Shown here: positions 16,659-26,261 of the stretch, piece after piece | Position numbering within the stretch: position 1 is the stretch's first letter | How the letters are laid out: every line of letters begins with the position of its first letter | Origin: Lentiprolixibacter aurantiacus | Lineage (GTDB): Bacteria; Bacteroidota; Bacteroidia; Flavobacteriales; Flavobacteriaceae | Reading direction: 5' to 3' | DNA length: 64,000 bases | NCBI RefSeq assembly: GCF_026241225.1 | Contig: NZ_JAPFQP010000002.1 | Span: forward strand, 186,001-250,000 | Made by a program: the position numbers and the translations under genes | The notes under the pieces: generated by a model | Databases searched by the model: none | What the model was told of the DNA's origin: nothing | The model's input: the letters and a program-made list of their open reading frames with translations, nothing else

Positions 16659-17405
16659 ATGAAACTACTCGAAGGAAAGAAGGTCATTATTACCGGAGCT
16701 AGCCGGGGAATTGGAAAAGGTATAGCCGAAGTCTTTGCCGACCACGGGGCTGATGTTGCATTCACCTATAGTTCCAGTGAAGGTCCGGCTTTGGAACTGG
16801 AAAAAGCACTTTCTTCCAGGGGGGTAAAGGCCAAGGCCTATAAAAGTAACGCAGCGAGTTTTGAAGACTCCGAGAAGTTAGTTGCCCAGGTACTGGAAGA
16901 TTTTGGAGGTATAGACGTGTTAATTAATAATGCCGGGATTACCCGGGATAACCTGCTAATGCGGATGGGTGAAGAAGATTTTGATAAAGTCATCGAAACC
17001 AATTTAAAGTCCGTATTCAACATGACTAAAGCAGTGCAGCGTACTCTGTTGAAACAGCGAAAGGGCTCAATCATAAACATGAGTAGTGTGGTTGGGGTTA
17101 AAGGTAATGCCGGACAAACCAATTATGCCGCATCAAAAGCCGGGATGATAGGGTTTACAAAATCTGTAGCACTTGAACTTGGATCCCGAAACATAAGATG
17201 TAATGCCATTGCACCTGGTTTCATTGAAACGGAAATGACGGCTAAGCTGGATGAAAAAACCGTGCAGGGATGGCGCGATGCGATTCCCCTTAAACGGGGA
17301 GGAACACCAGAAGATGTTGCAAATGCCTGTCTTTTTCTGGCATCAGACCTGTCAACCTATGTTACGGGCCAGGTGTTGAATGTAGACGGAGGAATGCTCA
17401 CTTAG
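16659..17405 (+). CDS. fabG: 3-oxoacyl-ACP reductase FabG
   Basis: 248 residues, short-chain dehydrogenase of fatty acid elongation (NADPH-dependent reduction of 3-oxoacyl-ACP). The cofactor motif GASRGIGKG is at residues 13-21; NNAGITRDNL is the FabG form of the NNAG motif; the catalytic Ser is in INMSSVVG and Tyr/Lys in YAASK. It ends with YVTGQVLNVDGGM. Single gene with its own promoter. Confidence 0.95.
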   Translation: MKLLEGKKVIITGASRGIGKGIAEVFADHGADVAFTYSSSEGPALELEKALSSRGVKAKAYKSNAASFEDSEKLVAQVLEDFGGIDVLINNAGITRDNLLMRMGEEDFDKVIETNLKSVFNMTKAVQRTLLKQRKGSIINMSSVVGVKGNAGQTNYAASKAGMIGFTKSVALELGSRNIRCNAIAPGFIETEMTAKLDEKTVQGWRDAIPLKRGGTPEDVANACLFLASDLSTYVTGQVLNVDGGMLT

Positions 17406-17488
17406 ATCATATTTCCCAACCAGCTTTTACATTAGGAAACCGGACTTTCAGGGGCGTTTAGACTCCCTGGGTTTTATAGAATTATACC

Positions 17489-19516
17489 ATGCAGATCAAC
17501 ACGGTACTCCTGTTAATACTTGCTGCCCTGGCGACAGGTCTGCTTGTATATTATCAGTATTACTTCAGATCTGACAGGAGGGGAATGCGGCATAATTTGA
17601 TGGCTGCATTCCGGTTTATTGCCCTTTTTGCCACCCTGGTATTGCTAATCAACCCGGAGATCGATCAGCAAACCATCCAATTGGAGAAGCGAAAATTGAT
17701 TCTGGTTTCGGACCATTCAAGCTCGATAAGTCATTCCGGAGCCGATACAATCTTGAAGCAGGCACTGGAACAATTGAAGCAAGCTGACCTGGCCAGGCAA
17801 TTTGATCTGCGGCAGTTTGGCTTTGCGGACCAACTTTACTCAGGAGATTCTACTTCATTTACAGGATCGATAACGGATATCAACTTTGCCCTGCAGGAGA
17901 TCAACGAGATCGTTGAACCAGAAGAGGCCGTTGTTGTATTGCTTACCGATGGTAATCAGACTTACGGATCAGATTATGAATATTTTGGTTCCCAGGCTAA
18001 ATTTCCAGTGTACAGCCTGGTAGTTGGGGATACCACCAAATACGAAGACCTCAGGATAGATCAGGTTAACCTCAACCGCTACGCTTTCCTCAGGAACAGG
18101 TTTCCGATAGAGACCTTTATTAGCTATGAGGGGCAAAACCCTCTGGATACCCGCTATTCTATTTTCTTGAATGATGAACGGGTTTATTCCGAGTCAATAA
18201 CGCTTAGTCCTGATCAGAATACGAAAAGAATAACCGCTTTACTGGAGGCCTCCAGCATAGGGCAAAAAAATATCCGAGTGGAAGTAAGCAGCTTTCCCCA
18301 GGAAAGGAACAAGGCAAATAACATCCGCTATGCTTCACTGGAAGTCCTGGATGAACAGACCAGGGTGGCCATTGTTACGGATATGCTACACCCGGATGTA
18401 GGCACCCTTAAAAAGGCTATTGAGGCCAACGAACAAAGGGCGGTTTCCATACTTAAGCCCTTTGGAAACCCCGATGAATGGCAGCAATATGATATGTTTA
18501 TCCTTTATCAGCCCAATAATACGTTTCAGTCGCTTTACAATTACCTGAACGCATCAGGAACCAGCAGGTTTACCATAACCGGAACTAAAACAGACTGGAG
18601 GTTTTTAAACGATGTGCAGCAAAGTTTCGAAAAGGAGTTCGTAAACCTGAATGACGAAGTATTGCCGGTAATAAATAAAGGGTTTGCTGCATTTGACACA
18701 GGTAAAATAGACTTTCGGTCATATCCGCCACTGGCAGCAACACTGGGAGAACTGCGGATTAGGAGGCGTCACGACGTTCTTCTTGAGCAGCGCATAAGGG
18801 GTGTAGATACAGGAGAACCAATGTTTGCCATTATCCAGGAAAATGAAAGTAGGGAGGCAGTGCTCTTTGGTGAAAATATCTGGAAATGGCGTATGCAGAG
18901 CTTCCGCAGCCAACAGAGCTTCGAAGAATTTGATGCCTTTGTAGGGAAGATTATCCGGTTGCTTTCCACAAATACCACCAAAAACCGCTTAAACCTGGAT
19001 TATGAAAATACCTTCCGGGGTATGGAGGCGGCGCGTATCAGGGCAACTTATTTTGACAGGGCATTCCAGTTTGACGGAAACGCAAAACTCAAGATCCGGA
19101 TTCGTCCGAAAGGAGGAGATTATACCGATCGCGACATGTTGTTGAAACAGGGGTATTACGAAGTCAATTTAAGCGATCTTGAATCAGGTGACTACGAATT
19201 CATCGTATCGGTTGAAAAAGAAGAATTATCACAGTCAGGCAGTTTTACCATCCTGGAATATGAAGTGGAACGCCTGTTCATGTCCAGTGATTATGAGAAG
19301 TTGGAACGCCTTTCTGAACGATCTGAAGGAAAGCTCTTCTTTCCCGACCAGGTGGCTTCACTTATAACTGAAATAACCGACAACCCCAAATACCTTCCCA
19401 CACAGAGAAGCGAGCAAAATGTCGTATCTTTGATCGACTATAAAATCCTGCTTGCAGCCATCGCCCTGGCACTTGCTATCGAATGGTTCCTCAGGAAATA
19501 CCAAGGACTTATTTAA
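17489..19516 (+). CDS. vWA-fold membrane protein
   Basis: 675 residues. Two transmembrane segments at the N-terminus (about residues 5-25 and 37-55), a von Willebrand A-like domain with a MIDAS (SDHSSSIS near residue 78 and LLTDGNQTYG), a long periplasmic region, and a final transmembrane helix (LLAAIALALAIEWFL). This is the plan of the large BatA/BatB-like or glutamine amidotransferase-like membrane proteins of Bacteroidota. The prohibitin gene follows after 11 bases. The role is unknown; envelope stress or protein complex assembly is only a guess. Confidence 0.8.
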   Translation: MQINTVLLLILAALATGLLVYYQYYFRSDRRGMRHNLMAAFRFIALFATLVLLINPEIDQQTIQLEKRKLILVSDHSSSISHSGADTILKQALEQLKQADLARQFDLRQFGFADQLYSGDSTSFTGSITDINFALQEINEIVEPEEAVVVLLTDGNQTYGSDYEYFGSQAKFPVYSLVVGDTTKYEDLRIDQVNLNRYAFLRNRFPIETFISYEGQNPLDTRYSIFLNDERVYSESITLSPDQNTKRITALLEASSIGQKNIRVEVSSFPQERNKANNIRYASLEVLDEQTRVAIVTDMLHPDVGTLKKAIEANEQRAVSILKPFGNPDEWQQYDMFILYQPNNTFQSLYNYLNASGTSRFTITGTKTDWRFLNDVQQSFEKEFVNLNDEVLPVINKGFAAFDTGKIDFRSYPPLAATLGELRIRRRHDVLLEQRIRGVDTGEPMFAIIQENESREAVLFGENIWKWRMQSFRSQQSFEEFDAFVGKIIRLLSTNTTKNRLNLDYENTFRGMEAARIRATYFDRAFQFDGNAKLKIRIRPKGGDYTDRDMLLKQGYYEVNLSDLESGDYEFIVSVEKEELSQSGSFTILEYEVERLFMSSDYEKLERLSERSEGKLFFPDQVASLITEITDNPKYLPTQRSEQNVVSLIDYKILLAAIALALAIEWFLRKYQGLI

Positions 19517-19527
19517 ATACATTTCAT

Positions 19528-20343
19528 ATGGACAAATTACCTAAAATTGCATTGCCAACGATTGTAGTGATCATACTGGCATTTATTCTGATATCCAAAT
19601 CAACCATCATTATTGGCTCTGGTGAGGCCGGGGTTTTATACAAGACACTGGGAGATGGGGTTGTAACAGACAAACCGCCACTTGGTGAAGGTTTCCATTT
19701 TGTTGCTCCATGGAACAAGGTTTATGTTTATGAAGTTCGGAGACAGGAGATCTTTGAAAAAATGAAGGTGCTATCGTCCAATGGATTGGATATTCAGCTC
19801 GACGCTTCTGCCTGGTACATGCCTAATTACAATGATTTAGGAAACCTGCACCAGAAAATTGGCGAGAATTATTTACAGAGGATCCTGCTGCCAACTATTC
19901 GTTCTGCAGCAAGAAGCGTGGTAGGTCGCTATACTCCGGAGCAATTGTATTCCAGTAAAAGGGATGCCATACAGAGAGAGATCTTTGAGGAGACTAAAAA
20001 GATTGTTGAGGAACAATACATCGTGCTTGATGAAGTATTGGTAAGGGATGTTACCCTGCCTCCAACCATCAAGGATGCAATTGAGCGTAAGCTAAAACAG
20101 GAGCAGGAGTCACTGGAGTACGAATTCCGCCTGGTAACTGCGGAAAAGGAAGCGGAGCGTCAGCGGATCGAGGCACAGGGTAAGGCAGACGCCAACCGTA
20201 TTCTCAGTGCTTCTCTAACAGACAAGATCCTGCAGGATAAAGGTATTGAAGCAACGTTAAAGTTAGCGCAGTCGCCTAATGCCAAAGTAGTTGTTGTAGG
20301 CTCCGGAGATGACGGATTACCATTGATTTTGGGAAATAATTAA
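19528..20343 (+). CDS. Prohibitin/SPFH-family membrane protein
   Basis: 271 residues from the ATG at 19528; a GTG-type frame extending to 19483 would overlap the upstream gene. One N-terminal transmembrane helix (about residues 7-27), then an SPFH/band 7 domain (GVLYKTLGDGVV ... GFHFVAPWNKVYVYEVRRQE) and a charged helical region (EQESLEYEFRLVTAEKEAERQRIEAQGKADA) that forms the oligomer ring. Prohibitins build membrane scaffolds that guard membrane proteases. Likely co-transcribed with the vWA gene. Confidence 0.9.
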   Translation: MDKLPKIALPTIVVIILAFILISKSTIIIGSGEAGVLYKTLGDGVVTDKPPLGEGFHFVAPWNKVYVYEVRRQEIFEKMKVLSSNGLDIQLDASAWYMPNYNDLGNLHQKIGENYLQRILLPTIRSAARSVVGRYTPEQLYSSKRDAIQREIFEETKKIVEEQYIVLDEVLVRDVTLPPTIKDAIERKLKQEQESLEYEFRLVTAEKEAERQRIEAQGKADANRILSASLTDKILQDKGIEATLKLAQSPNAKVVVVGSGDDGLPLILGNN

Positions 20344-20353
20344 GGCCTAAATC

Positions 20354-20384
20354 TTTGGCGAATTTAAAATTAGTCCTAATTTTA
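20354..20384 (+). promoter_or_regulatory. His operon promoter with overlapping inverted repeat
   Basis: TTTG at 20354-20357, exactly 19 bases, then TAATTTTA at 20377-20384 (one mismatch to TAnnTTTG). A perfect 9-base inverted repeat TAAAATTAG-TC-CTAATTTTA (20365-20384) covers the -7 element and could be an operator. Transcription would begin at about 20391, right at the leader peptide GTG. Confidence 0.65.
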
Positions 20385-20390
20385 CCGCCT

Positions 20391-20444
20391 GTGAAAACAA
20401 ACAATACACATCATCATTTTTATACTTGCACTCAGGCGAGGTAG
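20391..20444 (+). CDS. hisL: Histidine operon leader peptide
   Basis: A 17-residue reading frame, GTG start and TAG stop: MKTNNTHHHFYTCTQAR. Three consecutive His codons (20409-20417) just upstream of an attenuator and hisG are the classic sign of ribosome-mediated attenuation. No ATG is available in frame, and the predicted transcription start falls at the GTG, so the leader may be translated without a 5' untranslated region. It is not expected to have a function as a protein. Confidence 0.85.
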   Translation: MKTNNTHHHFYTCTQAR

Positions 20445-20504
20445 AAGTGTTGTGTGATATTGCAACGATAGAAAAACCCGTTTGAGTGCTCAAACGGGTT
20501 TTTT
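20428..20504 (+). promoter_or_regulatory. Transcription attenuator of the his operon
   Basis: The terminator stem is AAAAACCCGTTTGAG / CTCAAACGGGTTTTT (20472-20503), perfect, ending in a run of T. The competing antiterminator pairs GCACTCA (20428-20434, within the leader frame) with TGAGTGC (20483-20489, apex of the terminator stem). A ribosome stalled on the His codons leaves 20428-20434 free, so the antiterminator forms and hisG is transcribed; a ribosome that reaches the stop at 20444 masks it and the terminator forms. Confidence 0.85.
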
Positions 20505-20530
20505 GGTATTAATTGCGGAAAAGAAAAACT

Positions 20531-21388
20531 ATGGGAAATATAAAAATTGCAATTCAGAAGTCTGGCAGGCTCAACGAGGATTCTCTGAAGATCCTGAAAG
20601 ATTGTGGAATCTCAATAGATAATGGAAAGGATCAGCTAAAGGCCCTGGCCCGCAACTTTCCTCTGGAAGTCTTTTATCTTCGGAACGGGGATATTCCCCA
20701 GTACCTCAGGGATGGAGTAGTGGACATCGCTATAATCGGGGAGAACGTCCTGGTGGAAAAAGGGAAGGAAATTGAAATTGTGGAGAAACTTGGCTTCTCT
20801 AAATGTCGGGTCTCCCTGGCCGTGCCAAAGGGTTTCGATTATAAAGGGATTCAGGATTTAAAAGGCAAACGCATTGCCTCTTCCTATCCGAATACGGTTC
20901 AGCAATATATGTCCAGCAGGGGGGTTGAAGCCGATCTGCACATTATCAATGGTTCTGTGGAGATAGCGCCTAACATTGGTCTTGCCGACGCTATCTGTGA
21001 CATCGTTTCCAGCGGCAGCACCTTGTTTAAAAACAATCTCAAGGAAGTTGAAGTAATGCTTAAATCTGAGGCGGTTCTGGCAGTTTCACCCAAAATAAAG
21101 GAGGGGCAAAAAGAAACCCTGGAAGCCCTCCGGTTCAGGATTCGTTCTGTACTTGCAGCGCGACAATCCAAGTATGTGCTTATGAATGCCCCTAACGATA
21201 AAATAGAGGCGATCATTGAAATACTGCCCGGAATGCGAAGTCCTACGGTATTACCATTGGCCGAAAAAGGCTGGAGCTCCATTCATACCGTGATCAACAA
21301 GGACAAGTTCTGGGAGGTTATTGATGAATTGAAGCGCGCAGGGGCCGAAGGGATTCTGGTTTGTCCAATTGAAAAAATGGTGCTATGA
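20531..21388 (+). CDS. hisG: ATP phosphoribosyltransferase (long form)
   Basis: 285 residues from the ATG at 20531; an in-frame TTG at 20513 adds six residues. First step of histidine synthesis, joining ATP and PRPP. IAIQKSGRLNEDS starts the catalytic domain; the PRPP loop is DAICDIVSSGSTL. The length and the C-terminal ACT-like domain (MNAPNDKIEAIIEILPGMRSPTV) mark the long, histidine-inhibited HisG that needs no HisZ. First gene of the operon behind the attenuator; overlaps hisD by four bases (ATGA). Confidence 0.97.
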   Translation: MGNIKIAIQKSGRLNEDSLKILKDCGISIDNGKDQLKALARNFPLEVFYLRNGDIPQYLRDGVVDIAIIGENVLVEKGKEIEIVEKLGFSKCRVSLAVPKGFDYKGIQDLKGKRIASSYPNTVQQYMSSRGVEADLHIINGSVEIAPNIGLADAICDIVSSGSTLFKNNLKEVEVMLKSEAVLAVSPKIKEGQKETLEALRFRIRSVLAARQSKYVLMNAPNDKIEAIIEILPGMRSPTVLPLAEKGWSSIHTVINKDKFWEVIDELKRAGAEGILVCPIEKMVL

Positions 21389-22674
21389 AAATTATAAGTA
21401 TCCCGGTACGGGAAAGCTGGGAAGAGCTTTTCAGGAGACCTACCCCTGAAATTGAAGAAATTGAAGATCAGATTAAGCCTATTTTTCGTGCCGTTATGAG
21501 CTCTGGTGATGAGGCCGTACAGAAGTATACTTCCCGTTTTGATGGGGTATTGGTAGATTCACTACTTTGCTCACCCCAGGAATTTAAAGATGCCGAAAAG
21601 GCCCTTGATCCCGAACTCAAAAAAGCCATTCAGAATGCCATGGGCAATATAAAGCGTTTTCACAGCGCTCAAAAAACAACCAGGGTGGAGGTTGAAACTG
21701 CGCCCGGCGTTCTGTGTTGGCAGGAGAAAAGGCCCATTGAAAAAGTGGGCTTGTATATTCCGGGAGGAACTGCGCCTCTGTTCTCCACTATCCTCATGCT
21801 GGCGGTACCGGCTCAGATTGCGGGTTGCAGGGAAATTATCATGTGTACCCCTCCGAACAAAGAAGGTAAAGTACACCCGGCCATATTATATGCTGCTTCC
21901 CTATGCGGTGTTGATCGTATTTACAAGGTCGGTGGGGTTCAGGCCGTTGCAGCAATGACCTTTGGCACTGAAACTATACCACGGGTATATAAGATTTTTG
22001 GACCTGGAAACCAGTACGTTACGGTAGCCAAGCAATTGGCAACCCAATATGGGGTAGCCATTGATATGCCAGCGGGCCCAAGCGAGGTGATGGTTGTGGC
22101 CGATGATTCGGCAAAGCCTTCATTTGTGGCTGCGGATTTGCTAAGTCAGGCCGAACACGGTGCAGACAGTCAGGTAGTACTGGTCACCACTTCCCAGACC
22201 TTTTTGGAGTCTGTCCGGGAAGAGATTAATATGCAATTGGCCGAACTGCCTCGTAAGGATTTAGCACAGAAGGCTTTGAGCAACAGCAAGCTCATTTTAG
22301 CAGAAAGTATTTCAGATGCCCTGGATATGATCAATTTCTATGGCCCTGAACACTTAATTTTGAGCTGTGAGGATGCTGAAGTCCTCTCAGAAAAAGTAAT
22401 AAACGCCGGATCTGTATTTCTCGGTAATTTCACACCCGAAAGTGCCGGAGATTACGCTTCAGGAACCAATCATACGCTTCCTACCAATGGTTACGCCAGA
22501 CAATACAGCGGGGTAAACCTGGATAGCTTTATGAAGAGTATTACCTTCCAGCGTATTTCAGAAAAAGGGATTCAGCAAATAGGACCAACGGTAGCTATTA
22601 TGGCAGAGGCCGAGGGGCTGCAGGCACACAAAAATGCCGTAACCCTTCGACTGCAAGCCCTGTTATCAAAATAG
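21385..22674 (+). CDS. hisD: Histidinol dehydrogenase
   Basis: 429 residues; last two oxidation steps, histidinol to histidine, zinc- and NAD-dependent. Diagnostic stretches: ERPIEKVGLYIPGGTAPL-type segment (here RPIEKVGLYIPGG), VGGVQAVAAMTFGT, KIFGPGNQYV, DMPAGPSEVMV, SQAEHGADSQ with zinc and catalytic His, and the late GTNHTLPT. Start overlaps hisG, as usual for translational coupling; hisC starts 20 bases after its stop. Confidence 0.97.
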   Translation: MKIISIPVRESWEELFRRPTPEIEEIEDQIKPIFRAVMSSGDEAVQKYTSRFDGVLVDSLLCSPQEFKDAEKALDPELKKAIQNAMGNIKRFHSAQKTTRVEVETAPGVLCWQEKRPIEKVGLYIPGGTAPLFSTILMLAVPAQIAGCREIIMCTPPNKEGKVHPAILYAASLCGVDRIYKVGGVQAVAAMTFGTETIPRVYKIFGPGNQYVTVAKQLATQYGVAIDMPAGPSEVMVVADDSAKPSFVAADLLSQAEHGADSQVVLVTTSQTFLESVREEINMQLAELPRKDLAQKALSNSKLILAESISDALDMINFYGPEHLILSCEDAEVLSEKVINAGSVFLGNFTPESAGDYASGTNHTLPTNGYARQYSGVNLDSFMKSITFQRISEKGIQQIGPTVAIMAEAEGLQAHKNAVTLRLQALLSK

Positions 22675-22694
22675 AAGCATGAATTATATTTCAA

Positions 22695-23735
22695 ATGGGA
22701 TTCGATCTTAATTCAATAACAAGGGAAAATGTAAGGGATCTTAAACCCTATTCCTCTGCCCGGGATGAATATACCGATAGTGGTGCGGATATGGTATTTC
22801 TGGATGCCAACGAAAACCCCTTCGACAACGGTTTGAATCGCTACCCGGATCCCCAGCAGCGGATTCTTAAACAAAAGTTGGCCGATATAAAGGGAGTTCC
22901 TTCATCTTTTATTCTTCTAGGAAATGGCAGTGACGAGGTGCTAGACCTGATCTTTAGAGCCTTTTGTGAGCCGCATAAAGACAATGTAATTACAGCCCCC
23001 CCAACCTATGGGATGTATAAGGTACTGGCCGGCATCAACGCCGTTGAGAATCGGGAAGTTTATCTTACGAATGGATTTTCCCTTGACGTTGAGGCTATGC
23101 TCGCTGCGGCCGATAAAAACTCCAAGATCATATTCATCAGTTCACCTAATAACCCCACAGCTAATCGTTTTGATGACACTGCAATAAGAAAATTACTGGA
23201 AAATTTCGACGGACTGGTGGTCATTGATGAGGCCTACATTGATTTTTCAACTGAGGGCAGTTGGATCCGGAAGCTGGAAGATCATCCCAATCTAATCGTC
23301 ACCCAGACTTTTTCAAAAGCACTGGGAATGGCAGGAATCAGGTTAGGTGTAGCTTATGCTTCTCAAGCTATAATAGACGTACTGAACAAAATTAAACCCC
23401 CGTACAATGTAAATGCATTAACTCAGCTACGGGCTATGGAGCAGCTGAATAACACAGACCTGAACGCTTCCCAGCTCGGCCAGATTCTGGACGAAAGGAA
23501 GAAGCTTATGGCGGCATTACCGGGAATACCCTGCATAAAACAAGTATTTGAATCGGATGCTAATTTTATTTTGGCCAGGGTGGATGATGCGGGTAAAAGG
23601 TACGACGAACTGATCGCTAAAGGAATTGTTGTTAGAAACCGATCAACGCAACCTTTGTGCGAAAACACTTTGCGGTTTACCGTCGGGACGCCGGAGGAGA
23701 ATGTTACACTTATAAAGGCATTAAAGGAATTGTAA
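22695..23735 (+). CDS. hisC: Histidinol-phosphate aminotransferase
   Basis: 346 residues, PLP-dependent class I/II aminotransferase converting imidazole acetol phosphate to histidinol phosphate. [18 protein letters not shown] is the substrate end; [20 protein letters not shown] and [15 protein letters not shown] (PLP Lys in SKAL) are the cofactor motifs. The stop codon shares its last base with the hisB ATG. Confidence 0.96.
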   Translation: MGFDLNSITRENVRDLKPYSSARDEYTDSGADMVFLDANENPFDNGLNRYPDPQQRILKQKLADIKGVPSSFILLGNGSDEVLDLIFRAFCEPHKDNVITAPPTYGMYKVLAGINAVENREVYLTNGFSLDVEAMLAAADKNSKIIFISSPNNPTANRFDDTAIRKLLENFDGLVVIDEAYIDFSTEGSWIRKLEDHPNLIVTQTFSKALGMAGIRLGVAYASQAIIDVLNKIKPPYNVNALTQLRAMEQLNNTDLNASQLGQILDERKKLMAALPGIPCIKQVFESDANFILARVDDAGKRYDELIAKGIVVRNRSTQPLCENTLRFTVGTPEENVTLIKALKEL

Positions 23736-24886
23736 TGGAAAATAATTTAAAAAAAGAGAAATTACTGTTTATCGATCGGGATGGCACCCTGATCAGGGAA
23801 CCAGAAGATGAACAGATCGACGCTTTTGATAAGATAGAGTTTTACCCCGGGGTTTTTAGCTATCTGGGTAAAATTGTCCAGGAACTTGATTATAAACTGA
23901 TTATGGTTACCAACCAGGACGGGCTGGGAACCGAGTCCTTTCCCGAAGGAGATTTCTGGCCTGTACAGGATTTTATAATCAAAACCTTCGAGAATGAAGG
24001 AATCCTTTTTGACGCCGTCCACATAGACCGAACCTTTCCGCATGAAAATGCACCAACTCGAAAACCTGGTACAGGCCTGCTGCAAGACTATTTTAGCGAA
24101 GCCTATGACCTGGGGCAATCTTTTGTTATCGGGGATCGACTTACAGATATGGAACTGGCAAAGAATTTGGGTGCACAGGGGATATTCATTAATAACGAAA
24201 CCCAGCTGGGTACGGATGAACTGACTGTGGAACAGGATGAGATTGTTAAATATATCGGACTGGAAACCAGCGAATGGAAGGGGATCTACGAATACCTCAA
24301 GCTTAAGGACCGCACGGCTACTGTAAACCGGAAGACTAATGAAACCGATATCCGGATTAGCATTAATCTGGATGGAACCGGCAAATCAAATATCAATACC
24401 GGACTTTCATTTTTTGACCATATGCTGGACCAGTTGGCCCGCCATGGTCAATTGGATCTGGAAATTGCTGTAAAAGGTGACCTGGAGGTTGATGAACACC
24501 ACACCATAGAAGATACCGCCATTGCTCTTGGCGAGGCATTCCACAATGCCCTGGGATCTAAACTGGGGATAGAGCGTTACGGGTTTACGCTGCCTATGGA
24601 CGATTGTCTCGCACAGGTTGCCCTGGATTTTGGTGGCAGGAACTGGCTGGTCTGGGAAGCCGATTTCAAGAGGGAAAAAATAGGGGACATGCCTACCGAA
24701 ATGTTCATGCATTTCTTTAAGTCGTTCACTGACGCTGCCAGAGCAAATCTCAACATCAAGGCCGAAGGCACCAATGAGCACCATAAGATCGAAGCTATCT
24801 TTAAAGCTTTTGCCAAGGCCATCAAAATGGCAGTTAAACGGGATACGAATAAGATGGTGTTGCCATCAACCAAAGGGATGCTCTAA
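23735..24886 (+). CDS. hisB: Bifunctional histidinol phosphatase / IGP dehydratase
   Basis: 383 residues from the ATG at 23735. The N-terminal half is a HAD phosphatase with the nucleophile Asp14 and acid Asp16 in FIDRDGTLI and a later [10 protein letters not shown]; it acts on histidinol phosphate. The C-terminal half is imidazoleglycerol-phosphate dehydratase with the manganese-binding [24 protein letters not shown] and [11 protein letters not shown] repeats. The two steps are not adjacent in the pathway but the fusion is common. Coupled to hisC by a one-base overlap. Confidence 0.96.
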   Translation: MENNLKKEKLLFIDRDGTLIREPEDEQIDAFDKIEFYPGVFSYLGKIVQELDYKLIMVTNQDGLGTESFPEGDFWPVQDFIIKTFENEGILFDAVHIDRTFPHENAPTRKPGTGLLQDYFSEAYDLGQSFVIGDRLTDMELAKNLGAQGIFINNETQLGTDELTVEQDEIVKYIGLETSEWKGIYEYLKLKDRTATVNRKTNETDIRISINLDGTGKSNINTGLSFFDHMLDQLARHGQLDLEIAVKGDLEVDEHHTIEDTAIALGEAFHNALGSKLGIERYGFTLPMDDCLAQVALDFGGRNWLVWEADFKREKIGDMPTEMFMHFFKSFTDAARANLNIKAEGTNEHHKIEAIFKAFAKAIKMAVKRDTNKMVLPSTKGML

Positions 24887-24896
24887 AGGAACAAAC

Positions 24897-25478
24897 ATGA
24901 ATATTGCAATTATTGATTATGGGGCAGGCAATATCCAAAGCATAAAATTTGCTTTCGCCAGGCTTGGCTTTAAGGCAGAACTTACTGCTGATGTGGACAC
25001 CATAAAAAACGCAGATAAGATCATTTTTCCCGGAGTGGGGGAAGCGAGCAGCGCGATGGAAAAACTAAAGCAAAGTAGGCTGGATCGCATCATACCTGAA
25101 CTTACGCAGCCCGTTCTGGGAATTTGCCTGGGCATGCAATTGATGTGCAATTACTCTGAAGAAGGACATACTCAGGGATTGGGTATATTTAATACTGAGG
25201 TTCGTAAATTCAATCACGGGGTTAAAGTACCCCAGATAGGCTGGAACCAGATAAGTGATTTAAAATCAGACCTTTTCGAGGGCATACCAGAAAAAGCCTT
25301 TATATATTTGGTTCACAGTTATTACGCTCCACTATGTAAGGATACCATTGCCGTTTCGGATTACGGGCTTTCCTACAGTTCTGCGTTAAAATCACGTAAT
25401 TTCTATGGCGTGCAGTTTCACCCGGAGAAAAGCAGTACGATAGGAGCCAAGATCCTGCAAAATTTCATTGATCTGTAA
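24897..25478 (+). CDS. hisH: Imidazole glycerol phosphate synthase, glutaminase subunit
   Basis: 193 residues from the ATG at 24897; class I glutamine amidotransferase that feeds ammonia to HisF. IDYGAGNIQSIKFA begins the protein, the nucleophile Cys is in GICLGMQLM, and the His/Glu of the triad are in VQFHPEKSS. Starts 10 bases after hisB and ends 3 bases before hisA. Confidence 0.96.
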   Translation: MNIAIIDYGAGNIQSIKFAFARLGFKAELTADVDTIKNADKIIFPGVGEASSAMEKLKQSRLDRIIPELTQPVLGICLGMQLMCNYSEEGHTQGLGIFNTEVRKFNHGVKVPQIGWNQISDLKSDLFEGIPEKAFIYLVHSYYAPLCKDTIAVSDYGLSYSSALKSRNFYGVQFHPEKSSTIGAKILQNFIDL

Positions 25479-25481
25479 AGG

Positions 25482-26261
25482 ATGAGAATTATACCAGCCA
25501 TTGATATTATTGACGGTAAGTGCGTGCGCCTCTCCAAGGGGGATTACGACACAAAAAAGATATACAATGAAGATCCACTGGAAGTAGCAAAGGCTTATGA
25601 GGATCATGGTATCCGGAACCTGCATTTGGTAGATCTGGACGGAGCAAAATCCAAACAGGTTGTAAACTACCGAATCCTGGAAACTATTGCCTCCAAAACA
25701 AGCTTGCAAATAGATTTCGGAGGAGGAATAAAATCTGACGAAGACCTTCATATGATCTTTGAAAGCGGGGCAAGACAGGCAACAGGAGGCAGTATTGCTG
25801 TGAAGAGCAGGGAAACTTTTTTGAAATGGCTGGAATATTACGGACCAGACAGGATCATTCTGGGGGCAGACTGCAGGGACGGGCATATTTCGGTTTTCGG
25901 CTGGCAGGAAGATTCCACGGAGGAGGTAGTTCCTTTTATCAAGTCCTATCAGAAGAAAGGGATTCAGTATGTAATTTGCACAGAGATAAGTAAGGATGGT
26001 ATGCTGGCAGGTCCGGCCTTTGACCTTTACAGGGAAATACTCAAGAAGACAGCAAAGGTGGAAACCTCTGTAGGCCCCAGTGGGGTTGAAGATCGTGAAG
26101 TTCCCGGAATCAAGCTTATTGCCAGTGGGGGTATATCCGGTATGGAAGAATTACCCAAATTGGCCCAAATAGGGTGTGAAGGCGTTATTATTGGTAAGGC
26201 GATATACGAAAATAGAATAACCCTAAAAGAATTAGAGGGCTATATTTTAATGCAATCATGA
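25482..26261 (+). CDS. hisA: ProFAR isomerase HisA
   Basis: 259 residues, (beta-alpha)8 barrel performing the Amadori-type isomerisation of ProFAR to [22 protein letters not shown] contains the catalytic Asp; phosphate sites are IDFGGGIK and IASGGISG; the second Asp lies in [11 protein letters not shown]. Slightly longer than usual because of a stretch near residues 198-206 ([16 protein letters not shown]). Overlaps the DinB-like gene by four bases. Confidence 0.95.
   Translation: MRIIPAIDIIDGKCVRLSKGDYDTKKIYNEDPLEVAKAYEDHGIRNLHLVDLDGAKSKQVVNYRILETIASKTSLQIDFGGGIKSDEDLHMIFESGARQATGGSIAVKSRETFLKWLEYYGPDRIILGADCRDGHISVFGWQEDSTEEVVPFIKSYQKKGIQYVICTEISKDGMLAGPAFDLYREILKKTAKVETSVGPSGVEDREVPGIKLIASGGISGMEELPKLAQIGCEGVIIGKAIYENRITLKELEGYILMQS

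Noticed and set aside
17449-17469. Weak CAGGG/CCCTG hairpin after fabG
   Set aside because: Only five base pairs with an eleven-base loop and no proper T-run; not a convincing terminator.
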